Origin: Notospermus geniculatus
Taxonomy: Eukaryota > Nemertea > Pilidiophora > Heteronemertea > Lineidae
Assembly: GCA_002633025.1 (NCBI GenBank)
Contig: NMRB01000674.1
Location: 122,109 to 186,108 of the forward strand
Length of the DNA stretch: 64,000 nt
Reading direction: 5' to 3'
Shown: positions 37,267 through 49,612 of the stretch, in pieces
How the letters are laid out: each line of letters opens with the position of its first letter
Numbering within the stretch: the stretch's first letter is position 1
Made by a program: the position numbers and the translations under genes
Notes under the pieces: model-generated
What the model saw: the letters and a program-made list of their open reading frames with translations, nothing else
Told to the model about the DNA's origin: nothing
Database searches by the model: none

Positions 37267-40200
37267 ATGTCGATCCAGTATGCTGCTGACGATATTGAGC
37301 AAATGGAGCGTGACCGCGGGGAAGTTCCTCCACCTGTAATTAACCAGCCCATTGGAGAGAACTCTACAGGACCCTCCGTAATTACCGGTATACAATCGGA
37401 TGAAACCCAGAGGTTACCTCGGATTCGTGGTTCAACCATGATAAGAAAAACTAGGGAGACTTTTCACAATAGGTGGCCATTTTCGATAGGAGTGGCAGAA
37501 ATATTTTTTGGATTTTTAACACTAGCTTTAGGTGAGTGGGTTGGATCTTTTGGCAGTACAGTTTTGTCCACATTCTGCCACAACATCTACTATTTGTCAC
37601 AAATAGTACATGTAGATGTTGTGGCAGCATGGTGTGCAGTTCTTTACATGTTTGCATCCCATAATTTCAGGCAGAGCCAAGGAATCCCAGAGATTATAGA
37701 CTAGAATAGATGGGCACAGATTTCAATTTCAATCCAGCCATTCTTTCCTAGTTCCGCAATTTAGAGCTTTGGTTCTGGCACTTGCCATAGTCCAAAATGC
37801 TGAGACACTGTTCATCTTTTGCAGGAACTGTAGAAGCAATTGTTCTTCCATTAGCTCTTGATATGACAGGCCACAAGGGGATCTCGTTGGACAAGTCAAA
37901 TGCCTTTGGAGTTGGAATGTGGACAGGTGCAATGGTGAGTATGGATTTCTAAGTATTATACTGATGGTCAGCTCGGCTGCCTGTAATTGTAAACTGCAGA
38001 TTGAGATTATTTTAGTACAAACAAATTTCACTTTCTTGCAGTTAATCATGACTGGGTCTCTGGCTGTTCGGGCATCCAGAACAAAACGTGCGACAACGGT
38101 GTATCGCTTTTACCTCATCACGAGCTTATGTCTTCTTGTGTACGGCATAGCAATCGTTTTAATCATCATAGGATATAGTCGGGGATGGACACCAAATACA
38201 AAAGACTCAGTAAGTACAGTGGAATCATCATTGTCGTGGACTCCTCTCTTTCACAATATGGGTGGTGTAGTGGTTCGGGTCTCTGACTAGCAGGTCTCGG
38301 GTTCGTATCCCACTGTGGCATGCGATTTTGGGCAAATCTCTTTGCCTTACTGGCCTCTCTCCACTCAGGTGTATAGGATACCGGTCGGAAATGCTCAGAG
38401 AGTAGCACTGAATGAGCAGCTCATCTGAGTTCTACTGAAAGGTTTCAGGATAGACGGGGGTTAAAGTCGGATGACACCTCTACCGTTGTTGGTATCAGAC
38501 TATAAACCCCAAATATAACTTCAACTTTTACTTGGGTTGGGTTGGACCAAGGGCGGTGGCAGTAAGAACGGACTAGACAAGGATGACCTCACAGGGGACA
38601 ACTTGCTAATTTCGAGACCCATTTTCAGGCCTTGCCGTTTGACGGGCGCGATTTTGCATGCACCTCGCAAACGATAGAAATTCTATTGTACGCGAGGTGC
38701 ATGCAAAATCGCGCCCGTCAAACGGCAAGGCCTGCATTTTGTCACTCATTACTTCTCTTCTATTTCAGTTGGAATCAGTATTATATAAAGTCCACACCAT
38801 CATGTCTGTGACGGTATTCATTGGTTTGCTCCTGGCGCTGGTGGCGTTTATCAATTACTACGAAGATGTCTGGTTCGGCGAGCTTCAGCTCTGCCGGCGA
38901 TGTGGGAAAATCTTCCTCCCTTGTATTTGTCCGAAGGTAAATATTGACCGATTTCATCAAACGAAGCTCAGGATGACGATATTAACTGAACACAGGAGCA
39001 GAATATTAACTGAACACAGGAGCAGAATATGTCAAAGTAGTTTTAATTTGCCTCATAGACGATTCTCGAATTCGCAGATCTGCGCACTTCCGCCGAAATC
39101 TCAACCAGAACCTCGGTCTGAAACCGGGTGACGTGACGCCATCCATGATTCAGCAATGGTCGAGTCTGACGCAACGTCTTCGACGTCACTGTCGTGGGGT
39201 CGTCTGCGTTGTTACATCATTCAGTTTCAGACCGAGGTTGTGGTTGAGATTTCGGCGGAAGTGCGCAGATCTTTGTCATTTACATCAATTTGAGAACGGT
39301 CTATAAGTATGGTTAAATAAAGTGCTACTCCACATGAGAGTTTTCTCGTGCAAGTTGACCTTTGCCACTGTCAACGGAAAATTCATTATTTGTAGGGTTC
39401 CTTATAACTTAGGGCCTACACTGAGACAAATGGCACAAACGACTGCTCATAAAGTTCTCTATCACGTCTACACAAGGAAATTTTCCTTATATCCATTGGA
39501 TATCCAAAGATTTGGATATCCAATGGATATAGATTGGATATCCATTGGATAAAAAAAATTGGGTGACAGTTTGGATATCCAGTGATTGACATAGAATTTA
39601 TATCCATTTCTCATAGATTTAATATAAAGGGCGCTATGTGAAATTTATATAAATGTATAAAAAAACATATAAACTCCAGTACTCAGGACAACTGATTTTC
39701 CCAAACGGAGACATCAAATGGATATCCATTGTATATCAAATGTATATCCATTCTACATCCATTCTATATCCAGAAAAGGATCGTGGTGGATTTTTTGTCT
39801 TTTCTATGTCCATTGGATATCCAGTTCGGACATCCAATGGATATAAGGAAAATTTCCTTGTGTATGGTTGAACTGCCCACAGAAAGCCAACCTGCGAGCG
39901 TGCTCAGCTACTATTGTCATCCTTCGAAGTGTCAGACAAAATATACCGTGAAAAGTTGAAAGCTACCTTGCTGTACTATTGCTGAGGTTGAGGACCTTTT
40001 CAGGACCAACCTGTAATAATGTAAAATGTAATGTACATTCTGTTGATACAGTACACGATGCATTCAACCTGTGCTGACCCTAAGGATACTCCTACACAAT
40101 GTCTGAGTAATGGCTGAAAATATAGGACGTCGGTTTCCGTTGTAGGATTTTTAAAGCAGCCGGCCACGGCCGTTATACCGGCCACGGCCGTTAAGGGCCT

Positions 40201-43200
40201 AAAAAGTGATATTGTTTTTTTGTCGTGTGACAAGAACGTTAATTAATTCTAGCAATCGTAAATCGTAATTGCGCACATTAAAGTTCTTTTTCCACTAAAG
40301 TTTCCATCGTCAGCTTCCATGGAGGGGAGAAATGTAAGTTAGTAGTATCTGTAACATAACTGCAATCTTTTAATTCTATGCTTGTATTACATGTAGTCCT
40401 AGTTGTCCTAGTTTGTCACTGCTTGATTTTAGGTTCCATAGTCCTGTGGCCCTTTTTCAAGGTTGTCCTTGGCACACCCAAGATGTGGATGTCTAGTGAC
40501 TGATTTGAACCAAAGGTTGACTCCGTGACCCCTGCATGTCCCGAAACATTTAGGTGTGGATCACGCATGTTAGAGGAGCATGTCATTTCATGGTTGATTG
40601 ATAAAACCCTACACCGTTTTTTCTCCTAGTCAATGCGGGTCGTCATGTCTGAATCACCCCCCGGGGATCGTCAACTAATCACAATCCAGAAATACCGACG
40701 AATTTGAGGGTAGGCATCTCAATCCCACCTCTCTTATGACCAAATCTCTTAAAAACTGAGAATGGCCAACTAGAATTTGACCTCGCCTAGCCAGTCTAAC
40801 TTGTGTGCACAGCTTCAAAGCCTTTCGCTTCTTGTTTGTACATGTAGTTCATGAAGCCAGTAGCACACCAGGAGATATCACAAGTGATCGAATCACCACC
40901 AATCGTCTAGCCAGGCACCGCCGACAAGACGATATCAGTTTTCGTAATGTTTGATAATGGGCGAGCATCGCTGGCAAGAAGATTCAACACGTTGCTGTTG
41001 AGTGCATACGTACCTGGCGTCAACAGCTAGTTCTGTTCGGTGGCGAGCAGATCGCTTGCGATATCGCCTGGTGTCCTGCTGGCTTTAGTTTCCCAGCTCA
41101 AGTTCCCTGAACACGTTCAGAGCACCCCAAAGGGTTAACCACTTCAGCACTGATTGCCAGTTCAGTGGAACTCGGCTCTCAACCTATATAATGCGGCTGG
41201 TGCTGTAGTGGTTTAGGACAAGTGTTCATCAACAAAGCTGATATTTTAACCTCTTCACAGATAAGACAACAAACTAAACTTAGGGGCCTATAATCAGGTG
41301 ATTTGTCTGATAGGTATATGTAGTGCATAGTGGAATAATTTAAGGTAATGACCTTCTTTTGGCTCCTTATTACACCCACTATTTATGTATCACCGTTTAT
41401 GTTTGGTTTTGAAGTATAGGCCTATTATGTGTCCCACTAAGCAATATCGGAGGTTAAATCACCAAAGGTCTGGGGCCATATTTATGAAGGCTTCGCAACT
41501 TTCCGTGCTCGCAAATCTATTGTAAGGCAGTCAGTGAACAATAGAGGCTATGCACTGACGTCATCAAATGATGTCATCAATGGGTATGACGCCACGTGTT
41601 GGATGGAAAATGGACGGAGCACGTGGTCAGATGCACTGCGTCAGCATGTCACAACGTTCCATCCAACATGGCGTCACCTCGCTGATGACGTCACGTGCAT
41701 TGCCTCAATAGGGCATGTGCCGCCAAACAATTGACTTGCGTGCACGCCATGTTGCGAAGGCGTCATGAATATGGCCCCAGGCAACCACCTGTCCCTGAAC
41801 CAAAAAAGGACGGTACTAAATAAGGATTCACGTCAGAGCAGGAGGAAACGAGAGTCTTTGGGAATAATCCTTGAAGTAGGCCATGCTGTGCACACGTGCC
41901 ATCATGCACACATGAAGGAAATCATCTAAGGCTGGCGGGGTGGGCCTTGTTACATAAACTGCCAGCATAGGCAGGCTGGGCCATGCCATTAAACTGGGGG
42001 TACTGTACTATGTATGGGATCAACCTGCTATCATTAAGCTGCCATTGCAAGTGACAGGCACTGAAATCTTCTCTTAACGAGCAAAGTCCTGTTGCACATT
42101 TTAGCACAACCATATTCAGTGCTGACCCAGTTTTATATTTTGTACTCAACACTGTTGTTGAAGTCATGTAAGATCGTTTGCTATTTTTGTCTTTTCAGTA
42201 CTTATATCGTAGTGCCCCAGAAAGTTACTTTCTGATGTCTCTGTGTAGGTTCCTTGCATGAAAACGTTTAGTGTTAAAGCCAGCATTTGCCATGTTTACA
42301 GCAAGCCATCTGTGGCCTATCATTCATACTGCGGTGTACAGGTTGTAAGACTGAGAACAAAAAAATAAGATCAAAATCATTATTTCAACATCATGCAATT
42401 TCACAATTTCATTTATCTCGCCCACACGCAATGGCTGTTCCAGCCTTCACCCTGTATGCCACGGCTTGCTCAGTTTATGCTTGATAAGTTCGCTTCTAGA
42501 CTGCTTTTGCTGATGCAGCATGTGTGTTGCTTGCTGAACTCCTTTAGCTGTTGTTGCTGCCCGAATAACAGAGGGGTGCCTGGTTCACGAGAGTAGTGTA
42601 GGGCTCCTAGTTCACTAGAGAATAGGGTGCCTTGTTCACTGTGGGATTAGTCATCCCTGGCTCTTCACGTCCATCGCATGGGACAGTAAGCCACGGTGCC
42701 TTGTACCTTGTGCCTTTGCAAGGCATGAAATAATAACAGGTTTCTAAGGTGAAAGACATAGCTTCCTACCAGATTGGAACCCACGGACCCTCGCATAAGG
42801 CATCAATTGTCAGCACTCAGGGGCAGCATGCCTTAACCACTAGGCCAAATCCCCATCTTCAAAAAAAGATGGTTCAATGACCCATGTTTAAAACGAGGCA
42901 TCCCTCAGCATTCTGCGAGTAGTCCAATCTCCGGACCCAAACAGTTTTATGTTATACAAGGGGTTTGCAAGGGAAAGTAAAACTGTAAAAAGGGGTACAA
43001 TGTAATATACGTGTGTATGTTTCATAGCTAAATGCATCCCTGGCGCAACATGTGTATATACTCTCCTTTTCTATTTCAGTCTAGGGACCCCCTATTTGAT
43101 GATGTCCCCATGCCTATATGAGGAGAGGTACCATATTTTCTGTGTTAGAGTCTAGCCTTTGATTCTACTGATTATTGGCAAACTTTCTTCTACGCCTCAT

Positions 43201-44875
43201 ACCACAAGCACATGACCCCATTTTGGGCCCCATATTGTGCATTAATATTATTGGATGGTGTGTCTAGGACTTTAAATGCACTATGTGACCTAATAATGAT
43301 GCAAATTTCCATAACGAAGTGGTGAATGTTAGGAGATGACGACTGATGATCTAGTCAGTTTTCCTTATTGTTTATTTTTGCCTTGCAGATGGACTGTGAT
43401 TGCAGCTGTTGTGATGAAACAGCCACGAAGGTTAGTCAATTTTTCTGAAGGTTAGTTCAAACGCCTCCTGATTGTGACCAAACGTCCTGCACAATCAGCT
43501 GTGATGGGAATCCAGGGTTCCTCCCCCAGACAGCTGTAAAATTTCATGGACCTTTTGAGGACTTTCATGGTATCAAATATGTAAAATTTAATGACTTACA
43601 CAGAAGCCGGGCCATGTGCACCGGCATCCGCGTCCAACTTTTACTCTTTCGTGACAGAAAGAAATTAGCAAGGCAATGTAAAAAACACCGGAAATTTAAT
43701 TTTCAAGACTGAACATTTAATTTTTTAAGGACTTTTGTGGACTTTATAGGATTTTCTCAATATTTATGGACTTTCAAGGCCTTAAATTTAAGCATTTTAT
43801 ATTCTTGGACTTTCATGGTTTTAAAGGACCTGGAGGAACCCTGGAATCATAAGATAGACTGTCAGGGTGGTGCAGTGGAATTATCAGCAACTGTCACTGC
43901 TGAGATTCCGGGTTCAATCCCCGGTCAGATATGATAGAGAGGCTGACTCTCTTTGAAAGCGCAGGTTTTCTCCGGACACTCCTGTTTCCTCCTGCTATAT
44001 TATTCAACATCAGCTGTGATGGGAATCATGGTAGACTGTCAGGGTGGTGCAGTGGAGACAGCGGCTCCTGTCACCGCTGAGGTTCTGGGTTCGATCCCCA
44101 GCCAGACCCATTCTTCGTGTGATAGAGCGGGCGACACTCTTTGACAGCACGTTTTCTTCAGTCATTCCCATTTCCTCCTCCTGTACTAGACAAAATCTGA
44201 GCCATGCAATGAGTACAAACAGCAAACAGTAACTGATCTGATCAGTCGCAATCAGTCGCTGCGTGCACATCGCAAATTCAGCAACTCAGTAAAACTTATT
44301 TAGGAGGATCCAATCAGCATGATCAGTCATCATGTCCTGACCGCGTACACCGCACTTGCGACTGGCAGCAACTTGGGTAACATCTGGGGCGTTGAGACTC
44401 GACAAGACTAGGCTTCGTTCAGAAAACTAGAACTGATCAGTCGCAAGCCCACGTACATCGCAGCGACTGAACAAAACTGGGTACAACTAGTTGTTAGAAA
44501 GTTGGAACATGTGCAACTCGCGGCGATTGGCGAAATCTCAGTTCCGGTGAGTCGGAAGGGTGCGAACATCGACCGTTTCTGGCGACTGATCAGTCGCCTC
44601 CAGCTCTAGCTGGATCCTCCCAGTTGCCACTACTAGGTCAGTGGCGACAAGCTGTCTCCAGTTGCAAGTGTGATGTACGCTAGGCTTAAGAATTATATCA
44701 AAAATCGAGGAAAATCCTGGCATGCACAGAACGATGTTCATCCATGATGAAGCTGTTTTTGCCCCTCTCATCTAATCTTCATTCATTTAATTTTCAGAAC
44801 TTGCGTGCGGTCCCAATGACCGTGCACTACGTAGTCACAAGCGGACGTGCACGTGCGACTTCACAGCCAATTTGA
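37267..44875 (+). CDS. Four-helix membrane protein, MS4A/CD20-like, copy 2
   Basis: Six exons: 37267-37531, 37825-37934, 38042-38209, 38769-38936, 43389-43430 and 44798-44875. Exon lengths and phases equal those of copy 1, and where I compared them the predicted proteins are the same. Visible exon differences (for example in exon 4) are synonymous. Introns differ strongly through insertions at 38626, 39058, 39471 and 43513 and through the absence of three elements found in copy 1. That fits two alleles of one constrained gene, or a very young duplicate. Function is unknown; topology is as described for copy 1. Confidence 0.8.
38255..38405 (+). repeat. tRNA-like SINE in the four-helix gene, copy 2
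   Basis: A box GGTGTAGTGGTTCGG and B box GGTTCGTATCCC. In the copy-1 block (about 25700-25900) the head has lost about 35 bp between the boxes but the body remains. Confidence 0.55.
38626..38734. mobile_element. 109-bp near-perfect palindrome, copy-2 block only
   Basis: Starts CAGGCCTTGCCGTTTGACGG and ends with its complement. Target duplication catttt. The copy-1 block has no insertion at this exact point. Confidence 0.85.
39058..39301. mobile_element. 244-bp TA-flanked inverted-repeat element, copy-2 block only
   Basis: Left gacgattctcgaatt; right, reversed, gaccgttctcaaatt. Long inner arms share gatctgcgcacttccgccga. The copy-1 block reads straight through (cctcataagtatgg at about 26610). 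Confidence 0.8.
39471..39862. mobile_element. 392-bp TA-flanked element made of ATATCCATTGGATATCC units, copy-2 block only
   Basis: Terminal inverted repeats CACAAGGAAATTTTCCTTAT with TA on both sides. It is nested in a GAGAGTTTTCT-type MITE. The empty site is in the copy-1 block at about 26760. Confidence 0.85.
41470..41780. mobile_element. MITE with CTGGGGCCATATTTATGAAG ends, block 2 counterpart
   Basis: Same element as 29834-30144, with almost no differences in its interior. Confidence 0.75.
43513..43843. mobile_element. 331-bp element with CAGGGTTCCTCC ends, copy-2 block only
   Basis: 12-bp perfect terminal inverted repeats, 5-bp duplication gaatc, empty site in the copy-1 block at about 31870. 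The interior repeats actttcatgg/ggactttc motifs in both directions. Confidence 0.85.
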
Positions 44876-46453
44876 TGATCCCATTGATGGTGCTATGGTC
44901 CTTTGATGGACGAAATGTAAATAATGTACAGGAAATATAACTACTGTGAGGAGGCCGAGGAAAACCCTTCTTGTCATAAATGTAGCATGCAGCCTGACTT
45001 TCTTGGTACATGTAAATGGTATTGTTGCCTTCTTATGCAAGGTACCCAGTCGATTGCTTGAACATGTTGAAAGCTTGAGCTTGAGGAATCTGGCCATGTG
45101 AATCAGGCTTTACATTTCAAATCATATAGCGTCATTATATGTTGTATATACGTGCACTCACCGTACGAAACAGGCTTTATATGTACATTCGAAGTTGTAC
45201 ACTGTCATTCTATGTTGTAGGCCTACACATGCACATTTCAGTTTTTATGCAGTGTTCTTTTGTGATATAGCATTATGCAGAATAATTTGTGTATAAAATA
45301 ATCTATGTATAAAATATTTCAAATTTATAATATAAGAACTTTAAATTATCTTCAGTAATTTGAATGTGACACCATTTATGTTGGCACTTATGTTGACACT
45401 TAAGTCTCAAATTCATCGTTTGCATTGTACACGCAGATAAATGTTTGCCTAGATTCTGCTCACTGTTCTCAAAAATATGTCAAATACATGTACCGGTAGT
45501 TTGGTAGTTTCACCTGGTAGGTGGTAGGCCTACTTCCTATTTTATCAGTGCAATGAAGTGAATTTTTATTTTGAGTCATTTCAAAAACCATTTTATGTGG
45601 AGATAATTCTGGCCAAATATCTCAATGTGCTATGTATAATTATTGTTGCTGGTATCTTAGTTCAAAAGGCTCCTCAGGGGAAAAGTGTTACATGTACAAT
45701 CATTTGCAAAATGGCTGGTCGACTTACCAGATATGTGAGGTTGACACAGTTGCCCACATTCCGTAGCTACACTTGAGGCAGCATGTTCACCTTTCTGTCT
45801 GCATTAGTTCGAACATTTAATTTATATAATGACTATCATGCAATAGGCAAAAGAAACAATGTGTATCATGATTATGAAACACTTCTTTGTACAGTAAAAT
45901 CTGGTCAAGTTGCATTGAAACTGACTGTCAGTTAGCAAAATGTAAGAAAGTGAGAACCTACATGTATACTCAAGGTACAAGATCAGTATATTCGCAAAAT
46001 AATGTACACTTCACCAAAAATAGATCCTCTCTTATCTATTTTTGACCTCACATATAATTGGCTTGTACACCCATACATGGACAAAATGACATGATGTAAC
46101 ACAATCTCCAATGTAGAGGTGGAGCATCTTAAAATGTTGAAGGGCACGGCACTGCGGTGGAGCTTAGATGAAATATAGTAAACACTCACTCTTCAGGTGT
46201 GCCCCAAACTCAGAGGACCATTTCAGAAAACCTGTAGGATAGGAGGACGACTCTAGTATTAGCTATTGTGGTGTGCCTCATGATAAATGTATCTATCGTG
46301 AGTCTACTCGGACGATCAACTTCAATGTATGTTAATGTAATCACAATGTCAATTGATATTTTTGCCGATGCATGCAAACAACTTTTATATCATTAAATAA
46401 CATTTGATTTTGTTAATCAGTACAGACTTGTCTTCACATCAGTCCTGGGTGTT

Positions 46454-47586
46454 TTAAGTGTCATTGGTTATCTTTTTCAACTTCTCTTCAACTTGTCCTA
46501 CGAATGCAGGAAAGTTCACATCAGCCAGACAAAGGCGTATTAGTGGTTCTAACTGCTCTGTTGGTAGATTTGTCTGGGAGTATGCAAGAGGGAGGTTAAT
46601 TTTCTCCAGTTTCTCAGCCATTTTATCAATCCCAACGGCACCTGTGAGTTGCATCGGTTGAGATTCTTCCTGAAAGAAATTCAACAAATTTTAGTCATTG
46701 GAAAAGGAGGCCAGTCTATTCCAACCCATCCCAGAGTAAAAAGTTATCCCAAGATGTACCTCAACATCATCTTTGCCCTGTTCAGCCTCCGTTGTGTCTT
46801 TCACTGTAATATAACAGGACACTCTCCTACTGAAGTCCTTGCAGTGGTCCAAACCAGAGCCCTTCTCGTCACAAGAAAATTTGATTCGAAATCTTCTATT
46901 TTCATCCCGTACTTTACAAAGGAAGAGCACGCTGTCACCTTTGGAGACAACCCTCATCCAAGATCGTGCATCTATGAGGGAATAATCCTCCTGAAAGTAA
47001 GAAAGGCATGAATAACTGAAAGAGTGGAGTCAGTGCAGTTGTATTGCCCCAAACATTGTAATTGTACTTGGGAGTCCCTCAACAACTCACCATAATCTTG
47101 TCTGCCTCTGTAATGAGTAAATGACTAGTAGTCATGAGGGAAAGATGAAGATTATCTTGGTTGTTGTCATAAATCTGAAAGGAGACAATCTCAGTTGATC
47201 TACTTCTACTTTCATCACATTCATGATGCTTATTTCTTCACGTCTTGTACATTCAGTCCCTTCTTCACCCCTGGTTTTATTGTCTGACTGCAGAGGTGAA
47301 AACCAGACATGCTAATCATTAATACAGTTTTATCAAATGTAGGCTGCCATACGTCGGTACAGAAACTTCGCAAAAAGTTGATATAGGCCTATGTTCTGTG
47401 GTACTTTCGGATTCAGAGGTAGGCCTAGGCCTACCACTACCAGCCCGGTTACCTCACCTTCCATTTGCCCTCAGGTTGATTGTCAGATTTATGTTTTCCT
47501 GAAATCAAATATCTTGCATATTTATCGAGTTTCCAACTCCTTTCCTCAAGCCTATTTTTTTCATTGATGCTTTTGCTTGTGGCCAT
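46454..47586 (-). CDS. REC114: REC114-like meiotic protein, copy 2, complete
   Basis: Four exons: 47458-47586 (ATG), 47091-47174, 46760-46990 and 46454-46669 (stop). They total 660 nt, or 219 residues, in phase and with canonical splice sites. Exon 1 adds a Lys/Arg-rich start and WKLDKYARYLI, matching the W-x-L-x-x-Y-A-R-F/Y start of REC114 proteins. Exons 2-4 encode the same protein as copy 1. REC114 is a nuclear meiotic chromosome-axis protein needed for programmed recombination. At about 219 residues it is slightly shorter than vertebrate REC114. The 5' end faces BLOC1S5, with only about 600 bp between the two start codons. Confidence 0.8.
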
Positions 47587-47644
47587 TCTTGGAAGAAAAC
47601 ATGCCAGTAGGCCTAGTACCTAAAAGTAGATGCAGAAAGAGCAG

Positions 47645-47756
47645 CACGTGCTCATGCCACGTGGTTTCGTACCAAATTTGTTTTTGTTGGTGATTCGAAT
47701 TTCCCGCAGCACGAACTCTGTTTACGTCATGCAGAGTGCACTTTCCGATGACGTCA
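47645..47756. promoter_or_regulatory. Candidate bidirectional promoter between REC114 and BLOC1S5
   Basis: The interval between the REC114 ATG (47586) and BLOC1S5 exon 1 (48201) contains two CACGTG E-boxes (47645-47650, 47658-47663) and a perfect CRE palindrome TGACGTCA (47749-47756). CACGTG is the core bound by MITF/TFE-type regulators of lysosome-related genes, which would suit BLOC1S5; that link is inference. An N at 47906 interrupts the interval, so the true spacing is uncertain. Confidence 0.4.
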
Positions 47757-48200
47757 TCGGATTTGCGGTAGATAGAGGTAGGTTCTCTAAAGCAGGAAGT
47801 AAATGACAAGATTTTGTCAATAAAAGTGGAATTCTAAGCAATTTGATCATTACTGTTGGTGGTAATCACCTACACTATGACATGTAGATGTCATATGAAC
47901 TCTTGNCCCCCCCCCCCCCCCCCATTCTCAGGATCTGATCTTGACTTGATCATAAATTCAGATTCATCTGTTCATAGCCCAGTCAGATACAGAGATAGGG
48001 CTTAGGTCTACAGAACACCCACACTGACCGTGGTAGGTGGGCCTGGCTAGACCTCTAGTAGCCTAGCATAGTTCTTGCAGTTAGCGACAGTTCATCAACG
48101 ACACAAATTGATTCAATTTTATTTCTCTCTTCCACTTTCAGCCCAGCCCCTTCCAGAGGCTCCATGTTAATCGATATCTTCATCGACACAACAAGTCAAC

Positions 48201-49380
48201 ATGTCACTTGACCTCATCCTAAAAGGTTAGGCGTCTTCATGTGTTGTATCCAGCCACGTAAATGTGACAAATACTATACAGCTATATGAAAAGTGATCTT
48301 CACCTTGCTTCAGTCTAGGTGCTACCTGTACTTCTTTCAGAAGGATGTTGTTAAGCCTCAACTTGAGAATACTTCAAGAATAATCTTGAATTTGATGGCC
48401 TAATATAATGGTGAATGAATGATCCTTCCTAAGTTTAATGGTGACAGTAAACAAGATTTAATATTACTCTGTCTAATTCCAGATGTGAATTGTATATACG
48501 GCCGTTTGTTGGATCATCGACCGGTCCTCAATGGGGAGATACGGTTTATGCTCAAGGAATTTGAGGTAAAAACTGGTGTCAACTGACAAGTGCTGGAAAT
48601 GCTTTCCATTATTTTGGCTTTGCATCAGATGCTAATTTATTATCAACTTTTTTTCAGGAGAAACGGAATGGACGTGATGATTCCCGTTTAAACATGACAA
48701 TGGTGAACACAAGCATTGTTGAAAAAGATACATTCCCACAGGCACTGGATGAATTGAAGCAAAATCTTGGCCCTCTTCTTGAAAAAGGTACTTCTTGCCA
48801 GTCAGTGTTCCGCCAGGAATATTTTTGAGGAGGGGGAATAAAGAGAAAACTTGACAGAATTCTTGGTAAAAAACACAAATTTTGACTTTTTAAGGAGGGG
48901 GATATCCCCCTCTCTGGCGGAAACACTGCCAGTTCATAGCAATTTATCTTTAGTCTACAGTTATAGCACAGTTAGTGCTGTATTGACTGCCACAAAAGAC
49001 CAGTCAGACATTTCAGAGTGGTGCAGTGTAAAATGGGCGGTCATCACTGCTGAGGTTCTGGGTTCAATCCCCTGTCTGACCCATTCTTCGTGCGATAGAG
49101 TGGGCAACTCTGGCAGATTCTGTACAACTGTTTCTTTTCAATTGCAGTGAATGCCTGTTCAAATCTTAGCAAAGAGATCGAAACTTTAGAGGAAGACAAC
49201 AAAAACAAGGACTGGCTCGTTCAACAGAGGGCGTCACGGGACCAAGAATGGCGAGATTTCATGCAAGAACAGTGTGAAAAAAGTTCAAATGTTGATGAAG
49301 GATTCAAAGAGGCAAAAGAGAAGTTGGAAGCAGAGTATGCTGAATTGGATCAGGCACTGAAAGTGCCATCCTCACCATGA
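48201..49380 (+). CDS. BLOC1S5: BLOC-1 subunit 5 (muted homologue), copy 1
   Basis: Four exons: 48201-48225, 48483-48565, 48658-48787 and 49148-49380, total 471 nt, 156 residues. Diagnostic segments are IYGRLLDHRPVLNGEIRFML with KEFEEKRN, then DQEWRDFMQEQCEKSSNVDE and a C-terminal coiled coil (AKEKLEAEYAELDQAL). They match vertebrate BLOC1S5/muted along the whole length. The protein is a helical subunit of the cytosolic BLOC-1 complex, which sorts cargo from endosomes to lysosome-related organelles. A possible 5'UTR acceptor (actttcag) ends at 48141. AATAAA at 49607 fits the 3' end. Compared with copy 2, exons 3 and 4 carry five amino-acid differences. Confidence 0.88.
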
Positions 49381-49606
49381 GCATGAAACAGACTTTAAAA
49401 TTTCAGTAAGAAATTTCAAGATGGCTCAAATGGACCTCAAATGCATCTTGAACTACAAAGGATTATAATGGCTTGGCCTTCAGTCTCCAGTTAGTCTGAA
49501 GGCAATGTGACTAGGGCCTCGATACAGTTATTTCAAGGTGTGTAAATATATCATTGATTAAAGTTTGCAATGGAGTTTATGATTACATGTGTACATTTTG
49601 AAAGTT

Positions 49607-49612
49607 AATAAA
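49607..49612 (+). terminator. Poly(A) signal of BLOC1S5 copy 1
   Basis: AATAAA 227 bp after the stop codon, with the surrounding sequence conserved in both copies. Confidence 0.6.

Larger units (their letters stand above)
35824..47403. repeat. Large duplicated block, copy 2 (11.6 kb)
   Basis: Direct repeat of 23163-35535. Private insertions lie at 38626-38734, 39058-39301, 39471-39862 and 43513-43843. Unlike copy 1, it continues without a break into REC114 exon 1. An N at 35734 lies 90 bp before its start. Confidence 0.95.
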
